Shown here: piece by piece, positions 42,128 to 49,552 of the stretch
Layout of the letters: the number at the start of each line of letters is the position of its first letter
How positions within the stretch are numbered: position 1 is the stretch's first letter
NCBI RefSeq assembly: GCF_026339955.1
Contig: NZ_JAPEPW010000001.1
Span: 5,513,001-5,577,000, forward strand
Source of the DNA: Streptomyces sp. NBC_01549
GTDB lineage: Bacteria > Actinomycetota > Actinomycetes > Streptomycetales > Streptomycetaceae
Direction of reading: 5' to 3'
Length of the DNA: 64,000 bases
Made by a program: the position numbers and the translations under genes
Notes under the pieces: model-generated
The model's input: the letters and a program-made list of their open reading frames with translations, nothing else
Databases searched by the model: none
Told to the model about the DNA's origin: nothing

Positions 42128-44302
42128 TCAGGAGCTCGTCAGGATGACGAGTCGCTGGGTCGCCCGGGTCATCGCGACATAGCGGTCGACCGCTCCTTCG
42201 ACGCCGCTGCCGAACGCCTCCGGGTCGATGAGGACGACCAGGTCGAACTCGAGCCCCTTCGACAGTTCCGGCGTTAGCGACCGCACGCGGGACGTCGTCC
42301 GGAATGTGGGATCACCGATGACGCAGGCGATCCCGTCGGCATGCGCGGCGAGCCAGGTGTCGAGGACCGAGCTCAGGTCCGCGACAGATCCGTGTACGAC
42401 GGGGACGCCGCCGCTGCGGATGGACGTCGGCACATTGGCGTCCGGGAGCACGGCCCGGATGACCGGCTCGGCTTCCGCCATGACTTCCTCCGGCGTGCGG
42501 TAGTTGACGCTCAGGGAAGCCAGGTCGATCCGGTCGAGCCCGACCCGCTCCAGCCGTTCCCGCCACGACTCCGTGAACCCGTGTCTGGCCTGGGCGCGGT
42601 CCCCGACGATGGTGAAGCTCCGGGACGGACACCGGAGCAGCAGCATCTGCCACTCCGCGTCGGTCAGTTCCTGGGCCTCGTCCACGACGACATGCGCGAA
42701 CGGACCGGCGAGCAGGTCGGGTTCGGGGCCGGACAGCGCGCTCTCGTCGACCAGGGTGTCCCGCAGATCCTGTCCGTGCAACATCCCCAACGCGCCCTCG
42801 CTCTCGTCGATCACGACGTTCTGCAGCAGGCCGTCGATGACGTCGGCCCTGCGTGCGCGTTCGACGGCGACGGCGGCTTTGTTCCGACGCTCGCGCCGCG
42901 CCGCCTCCGGGTCGCCGAGCCGCTGCCGTGCCGCGTCCAGGAGCGGCAGGTCGGACACCGTCCAGGCCTGGGGGTCCTCGCGCTGCAGCCGCGACACGTC
43001 GTCGGGGCCGAGCCAGGGAGCGCACATCCGCAGGTAGGCGGGTACCGACCAGAGGTCCGAGACGAGGTCGGCCGCTTCGAGCAGCGGCCACGCGCGGTTG
43101 AAGGCCGTGAGCAGCTCCCTGTTCTGCAGCAGTGACCTGCGAAGCAGCTCGGGCGAGACGTCGCCGTCCTGGGCCGAGGCGTCGCCGTCGTGCTTGTCCA
43201 TCAGGATCGTGAGCAGCTCCTCCCAGACCTGGTCGCGCGCCTCGTTGTGCGGAATACCGGGTTCCGCCGCTTCGAACGCCACGGCCCAGTCGTCGGCGCT
43301 CAGCCGGATGTCGGACCAGTGGGTCGTGACCGTCATCGCCTTCCTGGGCGGTTCCTCGTAGAACCTGACGGCCGACTCGATCGCCTTCACCAGGTCCGCG
43401 GATGACTTCAGCAGGGCCACCTCCGGGTCGGCCTCGACCGCCGCCGCGGCTCCCTCGGCGACGAGGTCCCGCAGGGTGCAGGTCTGCACGCCCTCCTCCC
43501 CGAGGCTGGGGAGGACATCGGCGACGTAGGCCAGGTAGGGCCGGTGCGGACCGACGAACAGCACGCCGCCCCGACGGTGACCGAGGCGGGGGTCGGAGTG
43601 GAGGAGGTAGGCGGAGCGGTGCAGGGCGACGACGGTCTTGCCCGTGCCCGGACCGCCGTCGACGACGAGCGCGCCACGGGATCCCGCGCGGATGATGGCG
43701 TCCTGGTCGGCCTGGATGGTGCCGAGCACGTCGCGCATCCGGCCCGAACGGTTGCTGCCCAGACTGGCGACGAAGGCGGACTGGTCGTCGAGCGCGGCGT
43801 GCCCGGCGAATCCGTCCGGGGTGAACACCTCGTCCCAGTAGTCGCCGATCCGGCCGTGGGTCCAGCGATACCTGCGGCGGCTCGCCAGCCCCATCGGGTT
43901 GGTGTGGGTGGCTCCGAAGAACGGCTCGGCCGCGGGGGAGCGCCAGTCGAGCAGCAGCCGACGTCCCGTGCTGTCCGTGAGGCCGAGTCGCCCGACGTAC
44001 ACGGGCTCCGCGCCGTCCGCGCCGACCATGCGTCCCAGGCACAGGTCCAGGCCGAAGCGACGCAGCGCGCGTAGGCGAGCGGTCAGCCGGTGGATCTCGA
44101 TGTCCCGGTCCATCGCTTGTTGGCCGAGGCCGCCGGGCGCCCTGCGCGCGGCGTCGAGGCGGTCGGTCAGCTCGGCGATCGACTGCTCCAGGCACTCCGC
44201 GACGGCCGCGAAGTGCTGCTCGTCGCCGGCGATCAGCGCCGGGTCGGCCTTGGGGGAGAGACGGTCGGGAAGGTCGAACGCGCTGGTGGTCAGGGGGTTC
44301 AC
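42128..44302 (-). CDS. helR: HelR-like RNA polymerase-recycling helicase protein
   Basis: 724-residue UvrD-superfamily protein of the HelD class. N-terminal coiled coil (EQHFAAVAECLEQSIAELTDRLDAARR), split ATPase with Walker A GGPGTGKT (near 220), Walker B VVVDEAQELTD (near 539), VNYRTPEEVM and the final YVAMTRATQRLVIL. HelR-type proteins displace rifamycins from RNA polymerase and give resistance in Streptomyces. GTG start with GGAG upstream. It lies 139 nt downstream of the rifamycin glycosyltransferase gene in the same direction and behind a rifamycin-associated element, which strongly supports HelR rather than generic HelD. Confidence 0.85.
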   Translation of the reverse strand: MNPLTTSAFDLPDRLSPKADPALIAGDEQHFAAVAECLEQSIAELTDRLDAARRAPGGLGQQAMDRDIEIHRLTARLRALRRFGLDLCLGRMVGADGAEPVYVGRLGLTDSTGRRLLLDWRSPAAEPFFGATHTNPMGLASRRRYRWTHGRIGDYWDEVFTPDGFAGHAALDDQSAFVASLGSNRSGRMRDVLGTIQADQDAIIRAGSRGALVVDGGPGTGKTVVALHRSAYLLHSDPRLGHRRGGVLFVGPHRPYLAYVADVLPSLGEEGVQTCTLRDLVAEGAAAAVEADPEVALLKSSADLVKAIESAVRFYEEPPRKAMTVTTHWSDIRLSADDWAVAFEAAEPGIPHNEARDQVWEELLTILMDKHDGDASAQDGDVSPELLRRSLLQNRELLTAFNRAWPLLEAADLVSDLWSVPAYLRMCAPWLGPDDVSRLQREDPQAWTVSDLPLLDAARQRLGDPEAARRERRNKAAVAVERARRADVIDGLLQNVVIDESEGALGMLHGQDLRDTLVDESALSGPEPDLLAGPFAHVVVDEAQELTDAEWQMLLLRCPSRSFTIVGDRAQARHGFTESWRERLERVGLDRIDLASLSVNYRTPEEVMAEAEPVIRAVLPDANVPTSIRSGGVPVVHGSVADLSSVLDTWLAAHADGIACVIGDPTFRTTSRVRSLTPELSKGLEFDLVVLIDPEAFGSGVEGAVDRYVAMTRATQRLVILTSS

Positions 44303-44344
44303 GTCGTTGGCTCCGCATGTTTCCGAAGGTGAGGTCGCTCGTGA

Positions 44345-44364
44345 CCCTTGCGCGCGGCAAGGCG
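44345..44364 (-). promoter_or_regulatory. degenerate rifamycin-associated element before helR
   Basis: Read on the minus strand the site is GCCTTGCCGCGCGCAAGGG. It keeps GCCTTGCCGC of the element, then has GCGC inserted before AAG. It lies 43 nt upstream of the helR start. It may give helR its own weak rifamycin response or be chance similarity in a hairpin (CCTTGC/GCAAGG). Confidence 0.4.
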
Positions 44365-44441
44365 TCCGGACCGGCGTGTGCGGGTTCTCGTGGTCGGGGT
44401 CCTGGCCGGCGCCGCAACAGGCGACGTACGCCCCGTGTGGT

Positions 44442-45677
44442 TCACGTGGACGCGGGCGGCCTTTCCCCGCTGACCGCGTCGAGCAGCAGCTTGGCGGCCA
44501 CCGTCGTACCGTCGGCGCGGACCGTGGCGGCCACGTCGGTCGCTCGTGCGCGGGTCTCGGGGGCCAGGGCCGTCCTGAGCGCGGCCGACAGGGACTCGAA
44601 GGTCGGAGTCGGACCGTCGTGTGCCGCGCCGACGCCCAGGTCGGCCACCCGGCCGGCCCAGTACGGCTGGTCCGTCGCCTGGGGTACCACCACCTGGGGC
44701 GCGCCGGCCCGGGCGGCCGTCGTCGTGGTGCCCGCGCCGCCGTGGTGCACGACGGCGGCCACCCGGCCGAACAGTGCCTGCTGATTGACCTCGCCGACGA
44801 CGAAGCAGTCGTCCCGGTCGTCGATCAGGGCCAGGTCGGCCCAGCCGCGGGCCACGACCGCGCGGCGGCCCTGCGCGCGGATCGCCCCGATCGCCACCCG
44901 GGCGACGTCCGTCGAGGTGTGCATGGGCATGCTGCCGAAGCCCACGTACACCGGTGGTGCGTCGGCCTCCAGATACGCCACAAGCTCGTCCGGGAGGGGG
45001 CGTTCGTCCGGCAGGATCCACGCGCCGGTCTGCACGACGTCGAGGTCCGCAGGCTCCCGCCACGGGTCCAGGACCGGGTCCGTCGCCAGCCACGGTCGGT
45101 CGCCGATGACGTAGTCGCGGACGTTGTCCACCGGTGGTAGGCCGATGGACGCGCGGCTCGTGTTGAGCGCCGCGCCGAACAGCGCGTCGACGCTCCGGGC
45201 GTCCAGGTCCCACAGCATCCTGGGGTCGGTCACCTCCGGCGGGAACGGCCGGCCCGGATACGCCAGCGGCGGGTGGTGCGGCGACGGCAGGGTGAGCTGC
45301 TGGAAGGTCACGGACACGGAGCGGATGCCCAGCTTCTCGGCCACCGACCGCGCGCCGGCCGCGGCCGGCATCACGCCGGTCGCCACCAGCACATCGCATC
45401 CCTCGGCCGCCGCGGTGACCACGTCGACCTGGTCGGCGATCAACTCGGCCGCACGCCGGGGCAGGTCGGCCGGCGACGGCGCCGCGGTCGTCAGCGCGCG
45501 CGCCGACCGGCCGATCGGCACCAACGGCACGCCGACACCGGCCAGCCGCCGCGCGAAGTCCTCGTCCGGCGGCGCGCACACCCGCACCTCCGCGCCGAGT
45601 TCCCGCAACCGCACCGCGAGTCCCGCCAGCGGTTCGACGTCCCCGCGCGACCCATACGTCGACAACAACACACGCAC
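44442..45677 (-). CDS. rgt: rifamycin glycosyltransferase (Rgt-like, GT1 family)
   Basis: 411 residues from GTG 45677 (VRVLLSTYGSRGDVEPLAGLAVRLRELGAEVRVC) with GGGAG upstream. GT-B fold; donor-binding signature HHGGAGTTTTAARAGAPQVVVPQATDQPYWAGRVADLGVG near residues 309-348. N-terminal acceptor domain resembles glycopeptide Gtf enzymes and the rifampin glycosyltransferase, which adds glucose to the C23 hydroxyl of rifamycins. The rifamycin-associated element 57 nt upstream makes that substrate the best guess; macrolide or glycopeptide aglycones are alternatives. Confidence 0.85.
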   Translation of the reverse strand: MRVLLSTYGSRGDVEPLAGLAVRLRELGAEVRVCAPPDEDFARRLAGVGVPLVPIGRSARALTTAAPSPADLPRRAAELIADQVDVVTAAAEGCDVLVATGVMPAAAGARSVAEKLGIRSVSVTFQQLTLPSPHHPPLAYPGRPFPPEVTDPRMLWDLDARSVDALFGAALNTSRASIGLPPVDNVRDYVIGDRPWLATDPVLDPWREPADLDVVQTGAWILPDERPLPDELVAYLEADAPPVYVGFGSMPMHTSTDVARVAIGAIRAQGRRAVVARGWADLALIDDRDDCFVVGEVNQQALFGRVAAVVHHGGAGTTTTAARAGAPQVVVPQATDQPYWAGRVADLGVGAAHDGPTPTFESLSAALRTALAPETRARATDVAATVRADGTTVAAKLLLDAVSGERPPAST

Positions 45678-45734
45678 CAGCGACTCCCGATTTCCGCGGA
45701 TTCCGGCCTCGGCCGGAGATTCTGCGGCATGACC

Positions 45735-45754
45735 GGGGCCTTGCCGCAAGCCCC
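45735..45754 (-). promoter_or_regulatory. rifamycin-associated element (RAE)
   Basis: GGGGCCTTGCCGCAAGCCCC matches the inverted-repeat element that precedes rifamycin-inactivating genes in actinomycetes. Orientation and distance fit control of the glycosyltransferase gene: TTGCGG in the element could be the -35 and CAGAAT, 19 nt downstream, the -10 of its promoter. Confidence 0.85.
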
Positions 45755-45777
45755 CCGGTGCGCTATAAGTTGAGAGT

Positions 45778-45803
45778 GGCAAGGAGTAGGTAACCTCCTT
45801 GCC
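45778..45803. terminator. hairpin between dapA and the rifamycin module
   Basis: 9-bp stem GGCAAGGAG / CTCCTTGCC (45778-45786, 45795-45803). It lies downstream of dapA and upstream of the RAE, so it probably separates the two transcripts. Confidence 0.55.
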
Positions 45804-45919
45804 TTCGCCTTTTTCCGTCCGCTCTGGACGGACAACCTCGCGAGGTGCCGCTGAGCGGTTTCCGCGGCGGCAAGGACGGCGCCTCCGGGCGCTGGGCACC
45901 GGTCTTCGCGGGGCGCTGA

Positions 45920-46846
45920 TCAGGCGGCCGCCAACTCCTCGTACGCCGCCAGGAGTCCGTCGGTCACCTCCCGGCCGGCGGGCCGCAGCGGCGCGCGGAC
46001 CGGGCCCGCGGGCAGACCGAGCCGGCCGAGCAGGGCCTTCGCGGTGACTGTGCCGGGCAGTCCCGACGACATCATGGACTCGACGAGCGGGATGGTGCGT
46101 TGCTGCCGGCGGGCCGCCTCCGCCGTGTCCCCCGCCTCGAACGCGTAGAGGATCGCGCGGAAGGGGCCCGGGGCCGCGTTCGCCACCGTGCTGATGTAGC
46201 CGGTCCCCCCGACGGCCCGCAGCGCGAGCACCTGCTCGTCGCAGCCCGCGTAGTACGCCAACTCCGTGCGGGCCAGCACCTTCTGGGTGCCGAGGAGGTC
46301 GTACGCGCAGTCCTTGACGGCCACGATCCGGGGGTGCTCGGCGAGCCGGATCAGGGTGTCGGGTTCGATGCGGGTGCCGGTGCGGCCGGGAATGTCGTAC
46401 AGCGTGAGCGGCAGTCCGGTGGCGTCGGCGATCTCCCGGAAGTGGGCCTCGACGGCGTCCTGCGGAGGCCTGCTGTAGTACGGCGTCACGACCAACAGAC
46501 CGTCCGCGCCCGCCTTTTCGGCCGCCAGGGACAGTTCGACGGTGTGGCGTGTGTCGGCGGTGCCGACGCCCGCGACGATCGCGGCCCGGTCGCCGACCGC
46601 CTCGCGCACGGCGCGTACGAGCGCGGACTTCTCGGCGTCCGTCGTGGTCGGGGACTCGCCCGTGGTGCCGGACAGGACCAGACCGTCGCAGCCCGCGCGG
46701 ACCAGCCGGTCGGCGAGCAGCCCCGCCCCGTCGAGGTCGAGCGCGCCTGCCTCGGTGAAGGGCGTGACCATCGCACAGAGCGCGCGACCGAAGGGCGGAG
46801 CGGGGGGAGGGGTGGGGAGAGAGGCGGAGGCGGCTGAGGTCTTCAT
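45920..46846 (-). CDS. dapA: 4-hydroxy-tetrahydrodipicolinate synthase family protein
   Basis: 308 residues from ATG 46846; TIM-barrel class I aldolase. GTTGES phosphate/carboxylate loop, YYSRPPQDAV with the catalytic Tyr, PLTLYDIPGRTG and the Schiff-base lysine in RIVAVKDCAYD are all present. The enzyme condenses pyruvate with aspartate semialdehyde in lysine/diaminopimelate synthesis. Related aldolases with other substrates share these motifs, and Streptomyces usually has more than one copy, so the precise role is likely but not certain. Upstream DNA is AT-rich (TAATTCTTC...GATAAAG). Confidence 0.88.
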   Translation of the reverse strand: MKTSAASASLPTPPPAPPFGRALCAMVTPFTEAGALDLDGAGLLADRLVRAGCDGLVLSGTTGESPTTTDAEKSALVRAVREAVGDRAAIVAGVGTADTRHTVELSLAAEKAGADGLLVVTPYYSRPPQDAVEAHFREIADATGLPLTLYDIPGRTGTRIEPDTLIRLAEHPRIVAVKDCAYDLLGTQKVLARTELAYYAGCDEQVLALRAVGGTGYISTVANAAPGPFRAILYAFEAGDTAEAARRQQRTIPLVESMMSSGLPGTVTAKALLGRLGLPAGPVRAPLRPAGREVTDGLLAAYEELAAA

Positions 46847-47013
46847 GCGAGTAGTCTCGACACCCGCACTGTGAAGCTCCACTTAATTCTTCTACGAGAT
46901 AAAGCGAAGCATTACTACCAGGTGACCGCTTTCCCGAGGCCCTGATGCCAACCCGGCCCCTCATGGGTCACCATGGCGAGGACGGAAGTCGACGGCAGAT
47001 CGCGGGAGGCGTC

Positions 47014-47148
47014 ATGAGGCTGGGCAAGGCACTCGCCACCGGAGTCGCGGAAGAGCGGACGCGCGCGGACGAAGACAATCTCCAACTTCCCGAGGAGGCC
47101 GAGGAGTTGGAGGCGTCCGTGCCTGAAGAGGTCCCGGTCGCCCGATGA
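47014..47148 (+). CDS. small acidic protein, 44 residues
   Basis: Starts at ATG 47014 with GGGAGG 8 nt upstream and ends in a 4-nt overlap with the next gene. MRLGKALATGVAEERTRADEDNLQLPEEAEELEASVPEEVPVAR in composition is one third Glu/Asp with no hydrophobic segment. Start-stop coupling and a good ribosome site argue that it is real; no family recognised. Confidence 0.55.
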   Translation: MRLGKALATGVAEERTRADEDNLQLPEEAEELEASVPEEVPVAR

Positions 47149-47813
47149 GGCTGCGGCTCCCCGAGGAACGCCCGACGGAGCCGCCGACCGGATACAAGAT
47201 CGCCCGCCCGGTGCTGTCCCAGGACGGCACCCGGGCCGGGTTCACCGGTGTCTCACTTGGCGGCGCGCTGCCGTACGGAGTGCTGGACGAGGCGCGTTGC
47301 GTCTACGGGCTGCGGCACCGGGCGCCGCACCGCCGCTGCGACTGCGGCTTCCACTGCGTGCACGACCCGGCCACGGCCGAGGCCATGCTGTGCACCGCCG
47401 AGCACCGGGCGGCCGTCCTCCTGGAGGTCTCCGTCCTCGGCGCCTACATCCGCTTCGAGCAGGGCTTCCGGTACGCCCGGCAGCGGGTGCGGACCGCGAC
47501 GGTCGGTCCCTGTGCGTGCGGAGCGGTGGCCGCCGCGCTCGCGGACGCGGGCTGGGGGCGACCCGGCTGGCGCGGTCTCGCGGCGACCTGTGCGGGCTGC
47601 GTACGCGGTCGTACGGCCCTGTCGTTGGCGGGATTCGCGCGACTGGCCGGTGACGGGCTGCGGGTCCGCGCCGGGGGCGGGGTCGTGGCCGGGGATCTGC
47701 CCGCCGGGCTCGGGGTGTCCGAACTCGTCGCCGAGGCGGCACTGTTGCAGGCCCGGCTGGACTGGTTCCAGACCCAGCTGGCACGTCTCGACGAGCGTGG
47801 TCCGCAGGGCTGA
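47145..47813 (+). CDS. cysteine/histidine-rich hypothetical protein
   Basis: 222 residues. Between residues 45 and 80 it has CVYGLRHRAPHRRCDCGFHCVHD, then CACG near 123 and CAGC near 147, suggesting one or more zinc sites. The N-terminus PTGYKIARPVLSQDGTRAGFTGVSLGGALPYGVLDEARC looks like a small beta domain, and the C-terminus is helical. It is coupled to the 44-residue protein upstream. Function unknown. Confidence 0.72.
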   Translation: MRLRLPEERPTEPPTGYKIARPVLSQDGTRAGFTGVSLGGALPYGVLDEARCVYGLRHRAPHRRCDCGFHCVHDPATAEAMLCTAEHRAAVLLEVSVLGAYIRFEQGFRYARQRVRTATVGPCACGAVAAALADAGWGRPGWRGLAATCAGCVRGRTALSLAGFARLAGDGLRVRAGGGVVAGDLPAGLGVSELVAEAALLQARLDWFQTQLARLDERGPQG

Positions 47814-47920
47814 CGCGCGGCAGTCGATGAGTCCTCACGGCAGTCAAGGGGCGTCCATGCTCCCTTGCCGACAACTCGATCCGTCTGGACAAAAAAAGTG
47901 TTCGGTGAGACGGTGGGGTC

Positions 47921-48655
47921 ATGTTGGATGTGACCGTGATCGAGGACGCCGAGGCGGCCGCCGTCTCGCTGGACCCCATACGGGCCCGGCTGCTGGCCGA
48001 GCTGGCCGCCGGCCCCGCGTCGGCCGCCATGCTGGCCGGAAAGGTCGGGCTGCCGCGGCAGAAGGTGAACTACCACCTGAAGGCGCTGGAGCGGCACGGC
48101 CTGGTCGAGCTCGCGGGCGAGCGCCGCAAGGGGAATGTCACCGAGCGGCTGATGCGCGCGACGGCGGCGTCGTACGTCATCTCGCCGCTCGCCCTCGCCG
48201 CCGTGCAGCCCGACCCGGACCGCTTCCGGGACCAGCTCTCGGCGCGGTGGCTGCTCGCCGTCGGTGCCCGGCTGGTTCGGGACGTGGGGGCGCTGATCAC
48301 CGGCGCTGCGAAGGCCCGCAAGCGGCTCGCCACCTACGCGCTCGACGGTGAGGTGACCTTCGCCTCCGCCGCCGACCGCGCCGCGTTCATCGAGGAGCTG
48401 ACGCAAGGGGTCGGCGCGCTCATCCGCAAGTACCACGACGGGAACGCGGAGGGCGGGCGCGACCACCGGATCGTCGTCGCCGTCCACCCGACGCTCAAGC
48501 CGGAAGCCACCGTCAAACCGGAAGGCACCGTCAAACCGGAAGGCACCGTCGAGCCGGAAGCCACCGTCGAGCCGGCGGCGATCGCAGCGCCGGAGACCGC
48601 CGCAACGCCGGAGACCGTCCTCGCGGCGGCCCCGACCCCGCCTGCCCAGGACTGA
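47921..48655 (+). CDS. ArsR-type winged-helix regulator with PEATV-repeat tail
   Basis: 244 residues. N-terminal HTH (LDPIRARLLAELAAGPASAAMLAGKVGLPRQKVNYHLKALERHGLVEL) of the ArsR/HTH_20 type, a helical middle, and a C-terminal tail with repeats of K/E-P-E-(A/G)-T-V (five units) that is probably disordered. An SRPBCC-domain gene starts 20 nt after its stop; such regulator-SRPBCC pairs are common in actinobacteria. A run of seven A lies in the promoter region upstream. Confidence 0.9.
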   Translation: MLDVTVIEDAEAAAVSLDPIRARLLAELAAGPASAAMLAGKVGLPRQKVNYHLKALERHGLVELAGERRKGNVTERLMRATAASYVISPLALAAVQPDPDRFRDQLSARWLLAVGARLVRDVGALITGAAKARKRLATYALDGEVTFASAADRAAFIEELTQGVGALIRKYHDGNAEGGRDHRIVVAVHPTLKPEATVKPEGTVKPEGTVEPEATVEPAAIAAPETAATPETVLAAAPTPPAQD

Positions 48656-48675
48656 ACCCCAGGAGAACCACCACC

Positions 48676-49410
48676 ATGTCCAAGGAATTCGAGATCGCCC
48701 GCGAGTTCGAGGTCGACGCCACCCCGGAGCAGATGTGGGAGGCGATCACCACCGGAACCGGCGGCTGGCTGTGGCCGATGGAGTTCGAGCCGCGCCAGGG
48801 CGGGAGTGGGCCCTTCGGCTCCACGCTGACCAACTGGGACCCGCCGCATCGCCTCACCAGCCTGGTCGAGGACGTCGAGGGCATCTCCCAGCAGACCCTC
48901 AACCAGATCGACGAGACCATCGAGCCGCGTGACGACGGCCGCCGGTCGTGGGTGCGGTACGTGCACAGCGGCATCTTCGTCGACGACTGGGACAACCAGT
49001 ACGACGGCGCGAGCAAGCACACGGACTTCTATCTGCACACCCTGCGCGAGTACGTGACGCACTTCGCGGGCCGCCCGGTCGCCTTCGCCACCTTCGACGG
49101 GCCCGGCGCGTCCACGGCGTCCGACGCCTTCGCCGCTGTCGGGCGTGCGCTCGGCCTCGGGGACGACACGGCCGAGGGGGCGCGGGTCCAGGCCCGGGGG
49201 CCCGAGGGGCGGCTCCTCGACGCCGTGGTCGACTACCGCAACCCGTACTTCGTCGGACTGCGCACCGACAACGCCCTCATCCGCTTCTTCGGGCGCAACC
49301 ACTGGGGCGCCCCGGTCGGTATGAGCGTCCACGACTTCGCGTCCGACGCCGACGCCAAGCACAACGAGACCGCCTGGCGGGGCTGGCTGAACGAGGTGTT
49401 CGCGGCCTGA
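48676..49410 (+). CDS. SRPBCC/AHSA1-domain protein
   Basis: 244 residues. EFEIAREFEVDATPEQMWEAITTGTGGWLWPMEFEPRQGG at the N-terminus is the AHSA1 helix-grip start; the segment WVRYVHSGIFVDDWDNQYDGASKHTDFYLHTLREYVTHFAGRPV closes the first domain. A second part (about 150-244) resembles a further half domain. Binds hydrophobic ligands or acts as a chaperone cofactor in known relatives. Cotranscribed with the ArsR-type regulator upstream, with an AGGAGAACC ribosome site. Confidence 0.88.
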   Translation: MSKEFEIAREFEVDATPEQMWEAITTGTGGWLWPMEFEPRQGGSGPFGSTLTNWDPPHRLTSLVEDVEGISQQTLNQIDETIEPRDDGRRSWVRYVHSGIFVDDWDNQYDGASKHTDFYLHTLREYVTHFAGRPVAFATFDGPGASTASDAFAAVGRALGLGDDTAEGARVQARGPEGRLLDAVVDYRNPYFVGLRTDNALIRFFGRNHWGAPVGMSVHDFASDADAKHNETAWRGWLNEVFAA

Positions 49411-49496
49411 GGCCGAGCAACTGACGCCGGGCAACCGGCCCGGACAGCCGACACCGAGCAACTGAGCAAGGGAAGGGCACGGCCCCCGGACGACGG

Positions 49497-49531
49497 GGCC
49501 GCGGCCCTTCCCCCTTTTCAGGGCCGCGGCC
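49497..49531. terminator. convergent terminator
   Basis: Perfect 12-bp stem GGCCGCGGCCCT / AGGGCCGCGGCC (49497-49508, 49520-49531) between the SRPBCC gene and the nuclease gene. Confidence 0.8.
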
Positions 49532-49552
49532 TCAACCGCGGCCCCTGCAGGC

